Source: Symsagittifera roscoffensis (Eukaryota; Xenacoelomorpha; Acoela; Convolutidae). Taken from it: a stretch of DNA of 64,000 nt. Shown here piece by piece: positions 35,301-45,200 of this stretch. Numbering within the stretch: the first letter of the stretch is position 1; each line of letters begins with the position of its first letter. The notes beneath the pieces were generated by a model. That model saw only the letters and a program-made list of their open reading frames with translations, was not told where the DNA came from and did not search any database. The position numbers and the translations under genes are program-made. The stretch spans positions 20,248,660-20,312,659 of the forward strand of contig NC_087069.1 of NCBI RefSeq assembly GCF_963678635.1, given 5' to 3'.

Positions 35301-37792
35301 TATTCTGATGAACTTCGGAAAAATAAATTCTTTCTTTCTAACCGTTTAAGGCTCAAGCTTATTCGTCTCATATTTTTCAATACTGAATTCTGTTAGCTAA
35401 CAAAATTTTCGGCAATCCGTCCGGTTTACCCGAGAAATCCTTCCAAAATTAGCGAAAGTTGAGCTCAGAGGCAAAGATGTACATAGCATACACAAGCAAA
35501 GGGAGCAACAAAAACGCAGGAAAGGATGTATACGCATTTTAAGTTAGCCCGGAAAACAATGTTCGATTCAAACGCCTCCTGTTACTGCTATAATGAAAAA
35601 GGAATATCTGAATGAATCTCAAGAACTACCTTTCATTCCTGATCTGTCCACTTCCTTCGACGTACACCCTCCAGATGATGATGCTTGCCCTCCATTACCT
35701 ACACTCATAATTGCATTCTCACACGTCTCGACTAGACTACCTGTTGACCCCCCGTACGAACTGTCGTAGTCTGGGCTAGTAGAGAGTGGAGTGGGGGGAG
35801 TTGGCACTTGAAAGTTTGTAGCGATTGCACCATTGGCGGGATGTTGTGCGTAGTAATTATATGGCATATGCAATTGTTGGCTGTTTGTATTGCTGACGAA
35901 AGCTGAAAACAGAAAACCGGGTCAATATCGAGTGTCTACAAAACTGGACTCCGAAATTTTGGCAGATTTAAACATTTTCAAACAATTTTTTAAGTAATTT
36001 TTGACTTTCAGGTAAAACCGGAGCCGATTACTTTAAAATCAACACGTAGCATTTAAATAGGTAACTTTTCGCTGGATCCAATATTAATACCAAAAAGATA
36101 TGATTCCTTTAGATAAGAGTCGTTTCTATATTTAAACTATAACTTATCAGAGTATTAATTTCGAGCTAGATTTGAAGCATATCTCACTTACATGGGGGTG
36201 CGGATAGAGTGGCTGAAATTGGCAAGTGTGTGTTGGCTGAGGATGACACTCCATTGGCCTCAAAGTCACGCATATTGCTGTTCTGTTCACTGCTGCTCTT
36301 TGAGCACTTTCCGTTTTCTATATTTAACCTCCTAAACAAAAATAAATAAATCAAAATCCTGATTCAAATTCAAATTTTCTCACAAAAAGATGTTCTAGGA
36401 AGGATAGGAAATAAAGAAAATCTAAACACCAGATCAATAGAATGTTATGCATAACTAACGTGAATGCATACACTACGTAAATCATTGGGTAAAAATAGAT
36501 CCCTGTATCAAGGCATTAGAAACAGCAGGCAAGTTCGATTTTTGCCATTTTCAGGCGTACTTCTTACAAATGCTTTTTCGCCGGACCAAGTATCAAGCCT
36601 GCGCCATTTATTGCGACAATCTTATCGACTTACTCTAGCTTGAAAGAGAGATCGGAGAATTTCTCCGAACCGCCTCTATTATTCATCTGATCTAAAGCTA
36701 AAAACAAATGCGACAGGGAGCCTCGTTGTTCACTGTTTAGAGCTGGCTGGATCAAAGCGTAACTCATCAGTTGTCGGCACTCGTCCAAGTTCTTTGCGTT
36801 CTCTAGACACAAATCGATGCAAACAGGGATGAGTTCCGTGAATACGATGGATGCTTCGGAGCTTTCGGGTTTGAGAAGAGGAAGTAGAGACAGAAGTTGA
36901 AAAACTGAGGAGTGGTCTTTCATATCCAAAGATTTCAGATGTTCTAAACAGTTGAACAAATATGTTGCTAATACTTACGCAGAAACTAACTCATTAAATC
37001 TTCCCTTATAAGACCAGATTTTAAAAAAAGACCCAGGTTAAAATACCTTTCAGGATTTGGCTGATTAATGTGGTTACGTTTCAATGACACAATCAAATTC
37101 ATATAACATAACCGCCTCACGGCTAAGCTTATTCTGGGTGTATATAATTAGTAGCAAAAAGTTCGGACAGACAAATTTAATTAAAAAGAGCAATTGACCT
37201 ATTTTGGAAAAAAATTGCATGCAAAAGCTAATTTTTTAGTCCGATTTTGTGTCTCAAGATTGTATGAAAAAAGAAATTGCATGGAAAAATCTCTCAAAAT
37301 GGTACGATTGCTCTTTTTAATTAATTCTGTCTGTCCGAACTTTTTGCAACTCTCTATATATTTGTTTTAGAAAATAGGTTTTTGGTGTCATACGCCTAAT
37401 CAACATCTCCAAACGCCCTAATACTGTTTTCAATTTTGTCCAATTTGACCGCTCAATGACTACCCGAGTCAGCTGTTGAAAAATTAAAAGCGCAGCAAAA
37501 AGACGAAGCGTATGTACTCGATGAACATCTTCATTCTTTGACCATGTAAAATATACTTGCCTATGCTGTTAGCAAGAGACTCAAGGTTCGAAAGCTGACT
37601 CGATCCAGAAGCCAGTGACTGTTCCAATACCATCATGACAAATTTGGTTTGCTTAAAATTCAATCTTTTGATCAAAGAAAATAAAACAACTGTCTGCTCA
37701 CACTCATTCCAAGAATTAAACCAGTTGGTAATTGAATCAACTTGTTCTCTGTAGACGTTCGCAGAAGACCGATTAACTGTCAAATCGCCCAT
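23397..37792 (-). CDS. SAMD4: Smaug/SAMD4 RNA-binding translational repressor, 11 exons, 971 aa
   Basis: Smaug proteins bind hairpins in mRNAs through a SAM domain and recruit deadenylation and translational repression in the cytoplasm. Exons on the minus strand: 37792-37561, 36943-36634, 36331-36192, 35902-35630, 33289-33121, 32590-32443, 26549-26381, 26044-25962, 25764-25685, 25460-24902, 24149-23397. They total 2916 nt with matching phases at every junction. Exons 1-2 hold the N-terminal Smaug similarity regions ([39 protein letters not shown]). Exon 5 holds the SAM domain (residues about 319-374: [31 protein letters not shown]). Exons 6-9 carry the PHAT region ([22 protein letters not shown]). 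Exons 10-11 encode an Asn/Gln/Ser-rich tail ending SLLADD. Intron 1 uses a GC donor (AG/GCAAGT); all others are GT-AG. Intron 6 (5.9 kb) is filled with transposon relics. Confidence 0.94.
24345..24790. mobile_element. MITE-like repeat family 2, diverged copy in Smaug intron 10
   Basis: It shares ordered segments with copies at 31261-31674 and 33568-34040: 'tagccaa...ttggaaaa', 'gaaactagaa.ttgt.cacg', 'gcgccatttcc', 'gcagatgaattt.aattgaa', 'aaaagtg.att', 'gtgcatt'. It is diverged and lacks clean ends. Confidence 0.5.
27313..28164 (+). pseudogene. gypsy-type Gag (283-codon open frame)
   Basis: Gag packages the element RNA. The middle shows a capsid-like helical region ([20 protein letters not shown], and an [11 protein letters not shown] segment). 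An Arg/Gly-rich stretch follows, then two cysteine-histidine knuckles ([17 protein letters not shown] and [14 protein letters not shown], the second a CX2CX4HX4C). The frame is intact and ends TGA. The upstream limit is uncertain, as the first Met may not be the real start. Confidence 0.75.
28192..28928 (+). pseudogene. gypsy-type aspartic protease relic plus truncated RT start
   Basis: Two overlapping frames (28192-28587 and 28584-28928) together cover a retropepsin-like domain: [13 protein letters not shown], then the flap and the [13 protein letters not shown] end. The active-site triplet that should be D-S/T-G reads INSGSPIS, so the catalytic Asp is replaced by Asn. The second frame ends in a short segment resembling the linker before reverse transcriptase and is cut off near 28860. 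Confidence 0.7.
28961..29714. other. Intron sequence, no feature seen
   Basis: AT-rich Smaug intron 6 sequence. A short piece near 29150-29230 resembles part of repeat family 2 (aaactagaagtcg.tcac, acgctatgtgcgctttcgta). Confidence 0.35.
29715..30215 (+). pseudogene. DDE transposase relic, partial copy 1
   Basis: This matches the following copy from 'gctaaggagaga.caccgtccga' through 'gacgagaaatggtg..tcgtgga' to 'ccagaac'. It covers the N-terminal part and the first-Asp region (the GDEKW-type segment ending in VDVAPT-like). It has multiple stops and frame breaks. It lacks the downstream catalytic half, so the pair looks like a tandem partial duplication. Confidence 0.6.
30315..31185 (+). pseudogene. 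Tc1/mariner-superfamily transposase relic, copy 2
   Basis: The N-terminal part (30340-30800) is frame-broken. It contains [19 protein letters not shown] sequence with the first catalytic Asp. The C-terminal part is an open frame (30803-31180) with [15 protein letters not shown] (family pattern QQDGAPPH, with Asp changed to His) and [15 protein letters not shown] (family pattern PDLNPLDFWLWG). Loss of the second catalytic Asp and the stops mark it as inactive. It lies in Smaug intron 6. Confidence 0.75.
31261..31674. mobile_element. MITE-like repeat family 2, copy with terminal inverted repeats
   Basis: It starts AGTAATGAACG (31261) and ends CGTTCATTACT (31664-31674), a perfect 11-bp terminal inverted repeat. 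The interior ('atggatgccctttaagctct', 'gaactcaaaaagtgcattat') is shared with 33568-34040 and, more weakly, with 24345-24790. All three are in Smaug introns. No transposase is encoded. Confidence 0.7.
33568..34040. mobile_element. MITE-like repeat family 2, second copy
   Basis: It starts AGTAATGAACG and ends CTTTCATTACT, so the inverted ends match at 10 of 11 positions. The interior is collinear with the 31.3-kb copy. It is preceded by the same 'tagccaatcga.cattgg' context, so the element may extend about 25 bp further left. Confidence 0.7.
34041..35030. other. Smaug intron 4 sequence, no gene seen
   Basis: AT-rich. The open frames at 34310-34492 and 34771-34971 are short and not recognised. 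Confidence 0.4.
35031..35272 (-). mobile_element. tRNA-derived SINE with 8-bp target-site duplication
   Basis: TTCATGAT flanks the element at 35031-35038 and 35265-35272 on the plus strand. Read on the minus strand, the 226-bp body starts with a tRNA-like head, continues with an unrelated body ('GGTGGGACCGGCTATGGCGA'), and ends in a tail of two tandem AGTAAAA.C.ATGAGGCT units. Head, body, repeated tail and flanking duplication together make a SINE insertion. It lies in Smaug intron 4 in the gene's orientation. Confidence 0.8.
35187..35258 (-). repeat. tRNA-like head of the SINE (72 nt)
   Basis: The ends pair as a 7-bp acceptor stem (CCAGCCG with CGGTTGG, one G-U). The A-box is TGGCCGAGTGG and the B-box GTTCGAATCC. 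An anticodon-like stem TCTC/GAGA encloses a 7-nt loop containing CAA. The D-stem is poor and the T-stem has one mismatch, so it is a retroposed relic rather than a working tRNA gene. tRNA-Leu or tRNA-Ser ancestry is possible. Confidence 0.65.
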
Positions 37793-37850
37793 TTCGGCCT
37801 TAAACAAAATCACTTATACACAAAATGGAAGCAGCACACAGAAAAAAATA

Positions 37851-38205
37851 TGTGCCAGTCGGTCATATTTGGAAGTTTGATTTTGAACAACGCGAGAAAC
37901 ATGGTTTTGGGATCAAATGGAATTTTTCCAAAATTCGAATTGGGCATGTCATGCTCAACTTTCTCGCGACAACTGAAAATCTCAGAAATATAAGATCAGA
38001 AAAACCGAATTACAATCGCGGGAAAGTGATAGAAAAAACAGCGGGAAATTGCTATTCGCAATTTCCAGATATAATATCATACTAGATTAGAGCTGTCCTA
38101 TCCTGAAATAGAAGGCAGAACGATTGCGAACCAAAGAGATACAAATTAGAAGTGGACCAGAGTGAACCTTCGGTGGAAAGGTGGACAGCCGGAGTCTCCC
38201 AATGG
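37851..38205 (+). mobile_element. Old, diverged LTR of the giant-element family, opposite orientation
   Basis: It begins TGTGCCAGTCGGTCATATTT, the exact start of the large element's LTR read in element sense, and stays collinear with indels through 'aacaatcgcgggaaag', 'aaattgctattcgcaatttc' and 'ccttcggtggaaaggtggac'. Similarity is lost near 38205. It is inverted relative to LTRs at 38701, 40925 and 62837. It starts 58 bp upstream of the Smaug ATG. Confidence 0.8.
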
Positions 38206-38700
38206 TGTGACATTCGACCAGAATGGACAAAATGCAATCTCTGCAGTTTCGGAGTTTTTAGCAGCGAACCTTCCGAATTGGCGATTTAGAACGAATAAGA
38301 ACGTTATTCGAACGATTGAACAAATCGTGAAGTTTGAAGGATTCGAAAATTCCTAAATTTTAAATTTTCGAAGTGATGGCGTAACAATTCTCAGAAACGT
38401 CAAAAACGGCCAATTTGGCAGAAAGGCTAAAAAGCAACAAAACAACGATAGTTGCGCTGACGAAGACAACGAAGATTGAGATAAAAAAAAAACCACAGAG
38501 AGAAACAGAAGTAACAGAGACCACTCCGAGTTGCAACTATTGTGTCGCTACAATAGTTGCAAAGCAGTTGCTAACAACAGTGAGGGGTGGAAACCAGCCT
38601 TCCGGATTACTGAGAAAACAAGCTTAACGTGCTTGATTCATGGATTCGAGAATCCGGAAGAATTCCGGGACTGAAACTTTTATCTTTTTATATGAACTTT
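38206..38700. other. Spacer between old and young LTRs
   Basis: No similarity to the rest of the LTR was found. A Lys/Thr-rich open frame (38415-38627) is unrecognised. This may be decayed element sequence. Confidence 0.35.
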
Positions 38701-39609
38701 TGTAACATTCGTCTACTGCAGTCACACATGAGGCTTAAGAGAAATAGGCCCTATAACCATTGGCTCAAGAGTCAGGGACACTATCTCTTGTGTTTTTCTA
38801 CCTCAAATCAGTCGGAGCCAATTCGGTTCGTTGGTGACATGAGACTACGACCCGTTACAGCTTAAAGGCTACTTCTACAATATCCCCCCCACTCTAGAAT
38901 TAAGAACGTCCTCATACTTAGGTCTCTCTCTAGATACCCAAAATACATGAACGCCGTTAAAAACCGGGTCGGAACAATCCGTTAAGTTACTTTTTATTAG
39001 ACAGTGGAACTTTGATCCATTTCAGATGGATCAACCTAAAACTCGCCTTACCTCAACATAACAATTATAAAACACACTCTAGAAATTTAAATTAGTACTC
39101 ACATTGTAGCACGCTCAAGAAACAGGAAGTAAATAAGTCGGTGAGCAACTCAAGAGTCAATAAAGTAACTAAAATGAGTTCAATGTTTGTCAGTTTTAAT
39201 AACAAGAATAAGTTTGTACTCTAGACTGTAAGTTCTCGTGAACCATTGGGACACTCTAGCTGTCCACCTTTCCACCGAAGGTTCACTCTAGTCCAGTTTA
39301 GAATAATACTCCAATCACAACAATCCAGTTCGTGGGAATGCTCTCGTCTCTGTTTTAGATGGGACAGCTCTACTCTAGATTGTTATTGCTACTGAAATTG
39401 CGAATAGCAATTTCCCACTGATTTTTCTAGCAACTTTCCCGCGATTGTTACTCGATTGTTCTGACTTCTTTTTTCTGATTTTCAGTTATCGCGAGAAAAT
39501 CGTGCATGACAGGTTCCATTCGAAATTTTGAAAAATTAAATTTCACTCCAAAATTAAGTGTTTTCTGCTTCTCTCAAGGTCAAACTTCCAAATATGACCG
39601 ACTGGCACA
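38701..39609 (-). repeat. LTR A (909 bp), outer LTR of the deleted copy
   Basis: On the plus strand it runs TGTAACATTC ... CTGGCACA, ending TG/CA as retroviral-type LTRs do. In element sense (minus) it has a TATA-like TTTATAAT and an AATAAA (plus 38993-38998). It is nearly identical to LTRs B and C, with a few substitutions and one dinucleotide-repeat length difference. A 9-bp inverted repeat sits at 39012-39034. No clean target-site duplication is seen beside it. Confidence 0.93.
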
Positions 39610-39620
39610 TACTCCCCGGA
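39610..39620 (-). promoter_or_regulatory. Polypurine tract of the deleted copy
   Basis: In element sense the purine-rich CCGGGGAGTA directly precedes the LTR start TGTGCC, as expected for plus-strand priming. The same sequence lies beside LTR B. Confidence 0.55.
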
Positions 39621-39943
39621 CTCGAGATCGATGTCCTCATCGCGTGCTGTCTTCTGCCAGTGAGTCCCAGAAAACCGAGTGTTACTCAAGATACAGTGCC
39701 AGTGGTCATTTACAGAAGTTTGCAGCAGACTTAAGCTTATCTACACCCCAAAATTCACAGCCATGTAAAACTTTCACACTATCGCTAAACAGCAATCAAA
39801 ATCTGCACACACCTGCACCCTTGAATTCTCGCTTTCCAAGCCAATCTTTTAAAATTTCTTTTGTCCTATTCAATCAGGAAATTGTCATGCAGCATTTTGA
39901 TTTATATAGTAAATATAGTATATTAATAACAATATTTGCTTTG

Positions 39944-40864
39944 TTAAAATTTCTTTTGTCTCTCGTGATCGCTTGTGTTCTCTCTCTCCAACTTCAAAAG
40001 TTCTTCCCCCCAGATTTCACTCAAATCATCTCTCAATTCTTTTGGTACTGTCCCTCTGATTTTTCTCAACAACTTGTGCGAGTGATGCGATATCCTAGCC
40101 AACCTCACGCACTTGGGCACTGAGAAGGCCTTGTCCACCAGTACTCTCTGGCTGGATGCTTCCACCATCGCCATGTGCAGTGGGTAGTGACTTCGGCACA
40201 AGTTGGCCATCATTGACCCTATCAGGAATTTTGCGTTCAATGGCAGGCCATAAGCTTCGCTCATGGGAAACCCCATTTCTGCCTCAAGACCAACTTTCCA
40301 GCTCCGGATGTGTTTTTGAGTCACCTGCATCACCCCAGGCCATGATTCTACGCTCAACGTCGTCACCAAATGGTGTTCAGACTCTAGTCTTTCTAATGAC
40401 TGCAAACTACACATTCTCGAGAAGAATCCGAGAGCTGTCGCTATATTCACCGTGGTTCTCGCGTAACACTCCGCTACTATTTGCACTTCACTTTTCTCCC
40501 TTTCTGTGATGTCTTCGAACCAAGTAACCAGGTCTTTTTTTTGAAAGGACAGTATTCTGACGCATGACCGTTCATCGCAGGTGTGCTCCCCGTTTCCACA
40601 CGTCGAATCCAGACAGCTACTTGGCTCCAATTTCTTTGCTGACCCGGGATTGTTCGTCTTTTCGCTTGGCACTTGCATCTGAGGTGAGATTAGCTTATGC
40701 AGCACACTCAAATTTGCCAGATCTTCATCTTCCGTTGGTGCTAACCTCACTCGCTCGGTGGTTTCCTCGATCAGACTCGCGTGTGGATGTGGACACCAGG
40801 AGGGTCTTAGTAGCTTCCATACCACTCCCAAGTTCGTGGTCAACAGGCCATTTCCATCGCCCAT
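39944..40864 (-). pseudogene. Fragment of the ORF3 giant protein (306 codons)
   Basis: It is nearly identical to the middle/C-terminal part of the 2037-residue protein encoded at 42257-48370 (MGDGNGLLTTNLG ... TSDHERQ), with a handful of substitutions. It carries the cysteine cluster CLDSTC...CDERSC. Upstream the frame runs straight into leader sequence, and downstream it stops three codons after the deletion join. It is a deletion product rather than a separate gene. Confidence 0.85.
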
Positions 40865-40898
40865 ATTGGGTTTGACTCCGTAGTCTTGATGTCGTAAA

Positions 40899-40913
40899 CA
40901 CCCAGGAGCGCCA
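40899..40913 (-). promoter_or_regulatory. Primer-binding site of the deleted copy
   Basis: Element-sense TGGCGCTCCTGGGTG lies 11 nt inside LTR B. TGG at the start would pair with a tRNA CCA end. The identical sequence sits 11 nt inside LTR C. Confidence 0.55.
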
Positions 40914-40924
40914 TAAAAACACTA

Positions 40925-41829
40925 TGTAACATTCGTCTACTGCAGTCACACATGAGGCTTAAGAGAAATAGGCCCTATAATCATTGGCTCAAGAGTCAGG
41001 GACACTATCTCTTGTGTTTTTCTACCTCAAATCAGTCGGAGCCAATTCGGTTCGTTGGTGACATGAGACTACGACCCGTTACAGCTTAAAGGCTACTACT
41101 AAAATATCCCCCCCACTCTAGAATTAAGAACGTCCTCATACTTAGGTCTCTAGATACCCAAAATACTTGAACGCCGTTAAAAACCGGGTCGGAACAATCC
41201 GTTAAGTTACTTTTTATTAGACAGTGGAACTTTGATCCATTTCAGATGGATCAACCTAAAACTCGCCTTACCTCAACATAACAATTATAAAACACACTCT
41301 AGAAATTTAAATTAGTACTCACATTGTAGCACGCTCAAGAACCAGGAAGTAAATAAGTCGGTGAGCAACTCAAGAGTCAATAAAGTAACTAAAATGAGTT
41401 CAATGTTTGTCAGTTTTAATAACAAGAACAAGTTTGTACTCTAGACTGTAAGTTCTCGTGAACCATTGGGACACTCTAGCTGTCCACCTTTCCACCGAAG
41501 GTTCACTCTAGTCCAGTTTAGAATAATACTCCAATCACAACAATCCAGTTCGTGGGAATGCTCTCGTCTCTGTTTTAGATGGGACAGCTCTACTCTAGAT
41601 TATTATTGCTACTGAAATTGCGAATAGCAATTTCCCACTGATTTTTCTAGCAACTTTCCCGCGATTGTTACTCGATTGTTCTGACTTCTTTTTTCTGATT
41701 TTCAGTTATCGCGAGAAAATCGTGCATGACAGGTTCCATTCGAAATTTTGAAAAATTAAATTTCACTCCAAAATTAAGTGTTTTCTGCTTCTCTCAAGGT
41801 CAAACTTCCAAATATGACCGACTGGCACA
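40925..41829 (-). repeat. LTR B (905 bp), shared between two elements
   Basis: Same TGTAACATTC ... CTGGCACA ends as LTRs A and C. On its high-coordinate side it follows the large element's polypurine tract, so it is that element's 3' LTR. On its low-coordinate side it is followed by the primer-binding site and leader, so it is also the deleted copy's 5' LTR. The internal inverted repeat is at 41232-41254. Confidence 0.93.
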
Positions 41830-41840
41830 TACTCCCCGGA
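41830..41840 (-). promoter_or_regulatory. Polypurine tract of the giant element
   Basis: Element-sense CCGGGGAGTA abuts the start of LTR B. Purine-rich and correctly placed for plus-strand priming. Confidence 0.55.
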
Positions 41841-42256
41841 CTCGAGATCGATGTCCTCATCGCGTGCTGTCTTCTGCCAGTGAGTCCCAGAAAACCGAGT
41901 GTTACTCAAGATACAGTGCCAGTGGTCATTTACAGAAGTTTGCAGCAGACATAAGCTTATCTACACCCCAAAATTTTAGCCATGTAAAATTTTCACACTA
42001 TCGCTAAACAGCAATCAAAATCTGCACACACCTGCACCCTTGAATTCTCGCTTTCCAAGCCAATCTTTTAAAATTTCTGTTGTCCTATTCAATCAGGAAA
42101 TTGTCATGCAGCATTTTGATTTATATAGTAAATATAGTATATTAATAACAATATTTGCTTTGTTAAAATTTCTTTTTCGTGAATCCAAGTTTCACCCGGA
42201 TCCACGCTCAAGCCCCCTTTCCCTCTCAAGACTCAAGATCCATTCGAGCCACCCAC

Positions 42257-45200
42257 TCATCTCGCACTCTTCGCCTTGGAGGTACTGCACCCTGAAGTAC
42301 TAGATACGGCAAACTGTCTCAACAGTTCCTCTTCATCATCGGAGCTAATCACAATCTCCTCCCAAGCCTTCAGCTGTTCATAGGATCGCATCCATTCTCT
42401 TTGCTCTTGCAACCTCTTTGCCTGGTTGGGTAGTGCCTTCACCCTAGATTCCCGGTTCAAACAAAAGGAGTTGTGCAGGCTCAAGCTCACGTTCTTCGCC
42501 AGGTCCTCCTCTAGTATCGATTCCCTCGCCTTGGTATTGTCTCTAGACATTTTACCCACTCTCTTCCATCCTGTCGTGATTGCATTACGATGGGTTAACA
42601 GGGGTCTCTTGAAAGCTTCCGGCCCAATCTCGGCCTGGAACTGTCGATACTCCTTTGGATGTTTTCTCATGTGATCTTTCGTTGTCATGTACAACCAAGA
42701 CGTCAGCGTCGCCCGAAACCATGGGAAGTACCTCAAACGGCTCCAGACATATCTGACTTCCGTTGGTATGGCGAATACCTTGCACGCAGTCTCAAACAAC
42801 TCGAGTCTCCTACTGTAGTCTATCGCGTATATTGACTCAGCCGTTGGCGTCGTCGCTTCCCGATACTTCGTTATATTCTCTTCTATCCATCTCAGAGCCA
42901 ACATCGTACTCACTACCAAGAGCGTCACCTTCTGTCGGTGATCCGGTAGTCCGATCGACCGGATTTCTTCCATATCCCACACCAGGCAAAGGTTCTTGTG
43001 ATCTGGATACCACACCGTTTGCGCCAAACAGTGGCATGGGCATTCTCCATGGGTGATCTCAATGCTCCTGAGGTTACGCTCCCCCGAGGCTTCCAAGAGA
43101 GGCTCAAGCTCCATCATTTTCTCATGCATCGTGTCGTTATCTTCCAGGTTTGGAGCACTTCCCACAGGTTTTCCGATCACGTTTTGTCTCTCGTGATCGC
43201 TTGTGTTCTCTCTCTCCAACTTCAAAAGTTCTTCCCCCCAGATTTCACTCAAGTCATCTCTCAATTCTTTTGGTACTGTCCCTCTGATTTTTCTCAACAA
43301 CTTGTGCGAGTGATGCGATATCCTAGCCAACCTCACGCACTTGGGCACTGAGAAGGCCTTGTCCACCAGTACTCTCTGGCTGGATGCTTCCACCATCGCC
43401 ATGTGCAGTGGGTAGTGACTTCCGCACAAGTTGGCCATCATTGACCCTATCAGGGATTTTGCGTTCAATGGCAGGCCATAAGCTTCGCTCATGGGAAACC
43501 CCATTTCTGCCTCAAGACCAACTTTCCAGCTCCGGATGTGTTTTTGAGTCACCTGCAACACCCCAGGCCATGATTCTACGCTCAACGTCGTCACCAAATG
43601 GTGTTCAGACTCTAGTCTTTCTAATGACTGCAAACTACACTTTCTCGAGAAGAATCCGAGAGCTGTCGCTATATTCACCGTGGTTCTCGCGTAACACTCC
43701 GCTACTATTTGCACTTCACTTTTCTCCCTTTCTGTGATGTCTTCGAACCAAGTAACCAGGTCTTCTTTTTGAAAGGACAGTATTCTGACGCATGACCGTC
43801 CATCGCAGGTGTGCTCTCCGTTTCCACACGTCGAATCCAGACAGCTAGCCGGCTCCAATTTCTTTGCTGACCCGGGATTGTTCGTCTTTTCGCTTGGCAC
43901 TTGCATCTGAGGTGAGATTAGCTTATGCAGCACACTCAAATTTGCCAGATCTTCATCTTCCGTTGGTGCTAACCTCACTCGCTCGGTGGTTTCCTCGATC
44001 AGACTCGCGTGTGGATGTGGACACCAGGAGGGTCTTAGTAGCTTCCATACCACTCCCAAGTTCGTGGTCAACAGGCCATTTCCATCGCCCATATTCACTT
44101 CAACTCTCTTGCTTGAGCGCGGTATGCTTACCACCTCTGATGTTTTCTCAAGAATCAGGCCCAAGCTCGGCCCCTCTTTTTCCACCGCGTCTATTTCCAT
44201 TATTCTTTCTGTCCAAAACTTCAGTAGCTCCGCTACCTCATGGTTTCTGTGGGCGCCTCCAGTTTCCGAGTCTAAGAAGGGATTGTAGGCTATTCCCATT
44301 ACTCCCGACACATATTGGTATTGCTCCTTCTCGCTGAGTCTCGAGTACTGCTCTGACGAGGCCAGGTTACGGTGAACATCATGTTCTTCTTCGAATTTCT
44401 TATTATAAAACCTCCGCACCTCGTCTAGCTTTCTGTGGTTCTCTAGGGATTGTCTGGAACCATCTTCCTTTTCTATTCCTGTACTCTGATACACGTTCAA
44501 GATGATCGTTGAGACTCTTTTTTCCATGGTTTTACTTCCGCTTGCTCTCTGTTGGCATGCCAGGATGGTGCTATCAGACATCATCGACATTATCCATCTC
44601 AAGAAACACGTGGCATCCTTTCTTCTAGCTAGGCTCAAGCCTGAACTGTCCCTGGCTACGTGTTGCATCAGTGCCTGATACACATCTAGCTTCTTGCTTC
44701 CCAACTTCAGCCTGTCATACGAGGTCAGTGTCTCCAACTCTATTCCCACCAGACTCCAGGTGAACATTAATTGTCCTGCAGTTCTAACGAAGGGATTCGC
44801 CATTAATGGTGGTGCTGATGAGGGTGTCCTCATTGCTTCTTCAAAATGATCCTTCAACAAACTCTGCCAGGACCTCTTCAGATGATTTACCACTTCTATT
44901 TTATTGACCTCGGCCTTTTGCTGGGTGGCCCAATTGCGTCGCTTGCGAGCTACTCCACTGTCCAACTTCTTCCAGCAGTCCTCCATTTCTTTCAATGTCT
45001 CAAGGGCCACCCACCACGTCCGGGAAGTGTTCCTCGTCTTGTTCCTCTCCAATGGATCACTCGTCGCTTGCTTGCCCATGTTCTGATGTGCCTTCGAGAT
45101 CCATTCTTTGCCGATATCCGATTCCCATGTCTGTCCGTTCGTTGAACCTCTCTTTACGTTTATCTTCTGAGGCTTGAAGTCTTCCTCCGATGTCGAACTG

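Larger units (their letters stand above)
38701..41829 (-). mobile_element. Internally deleted copy of the giant LTR element (3.1 kb)
   Basis: LTR B serves as its 5' LTR (shared with the large element) and LTR A as its 3' LTR. Inside are 58 bp of leader with the primer-binding site (40867-40924), a 306-codon fragment of the large ORF3 protein, and the 3' non-coding tail (39610-39955). Compared with the full element two blocks are missing: about 18.7 kb (leader to ORF3 middle, join at 40867) and about 1.0 kb (ORF3 C-terminus, join near 39955). The joins have at most a few bases of shared sequence. It cannot encode gag or pol. Confidence 0.88.

Noticed and set aside
39506..40123. Plus-strand 205-codon open frame over LTR A and the deleted copy
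   Set aside because: It crosses the LTR boundary, polypurine tract and antisense coding sequence; a similar but shorter frame at LTR B ends early through a small indel, so it is not maintained.
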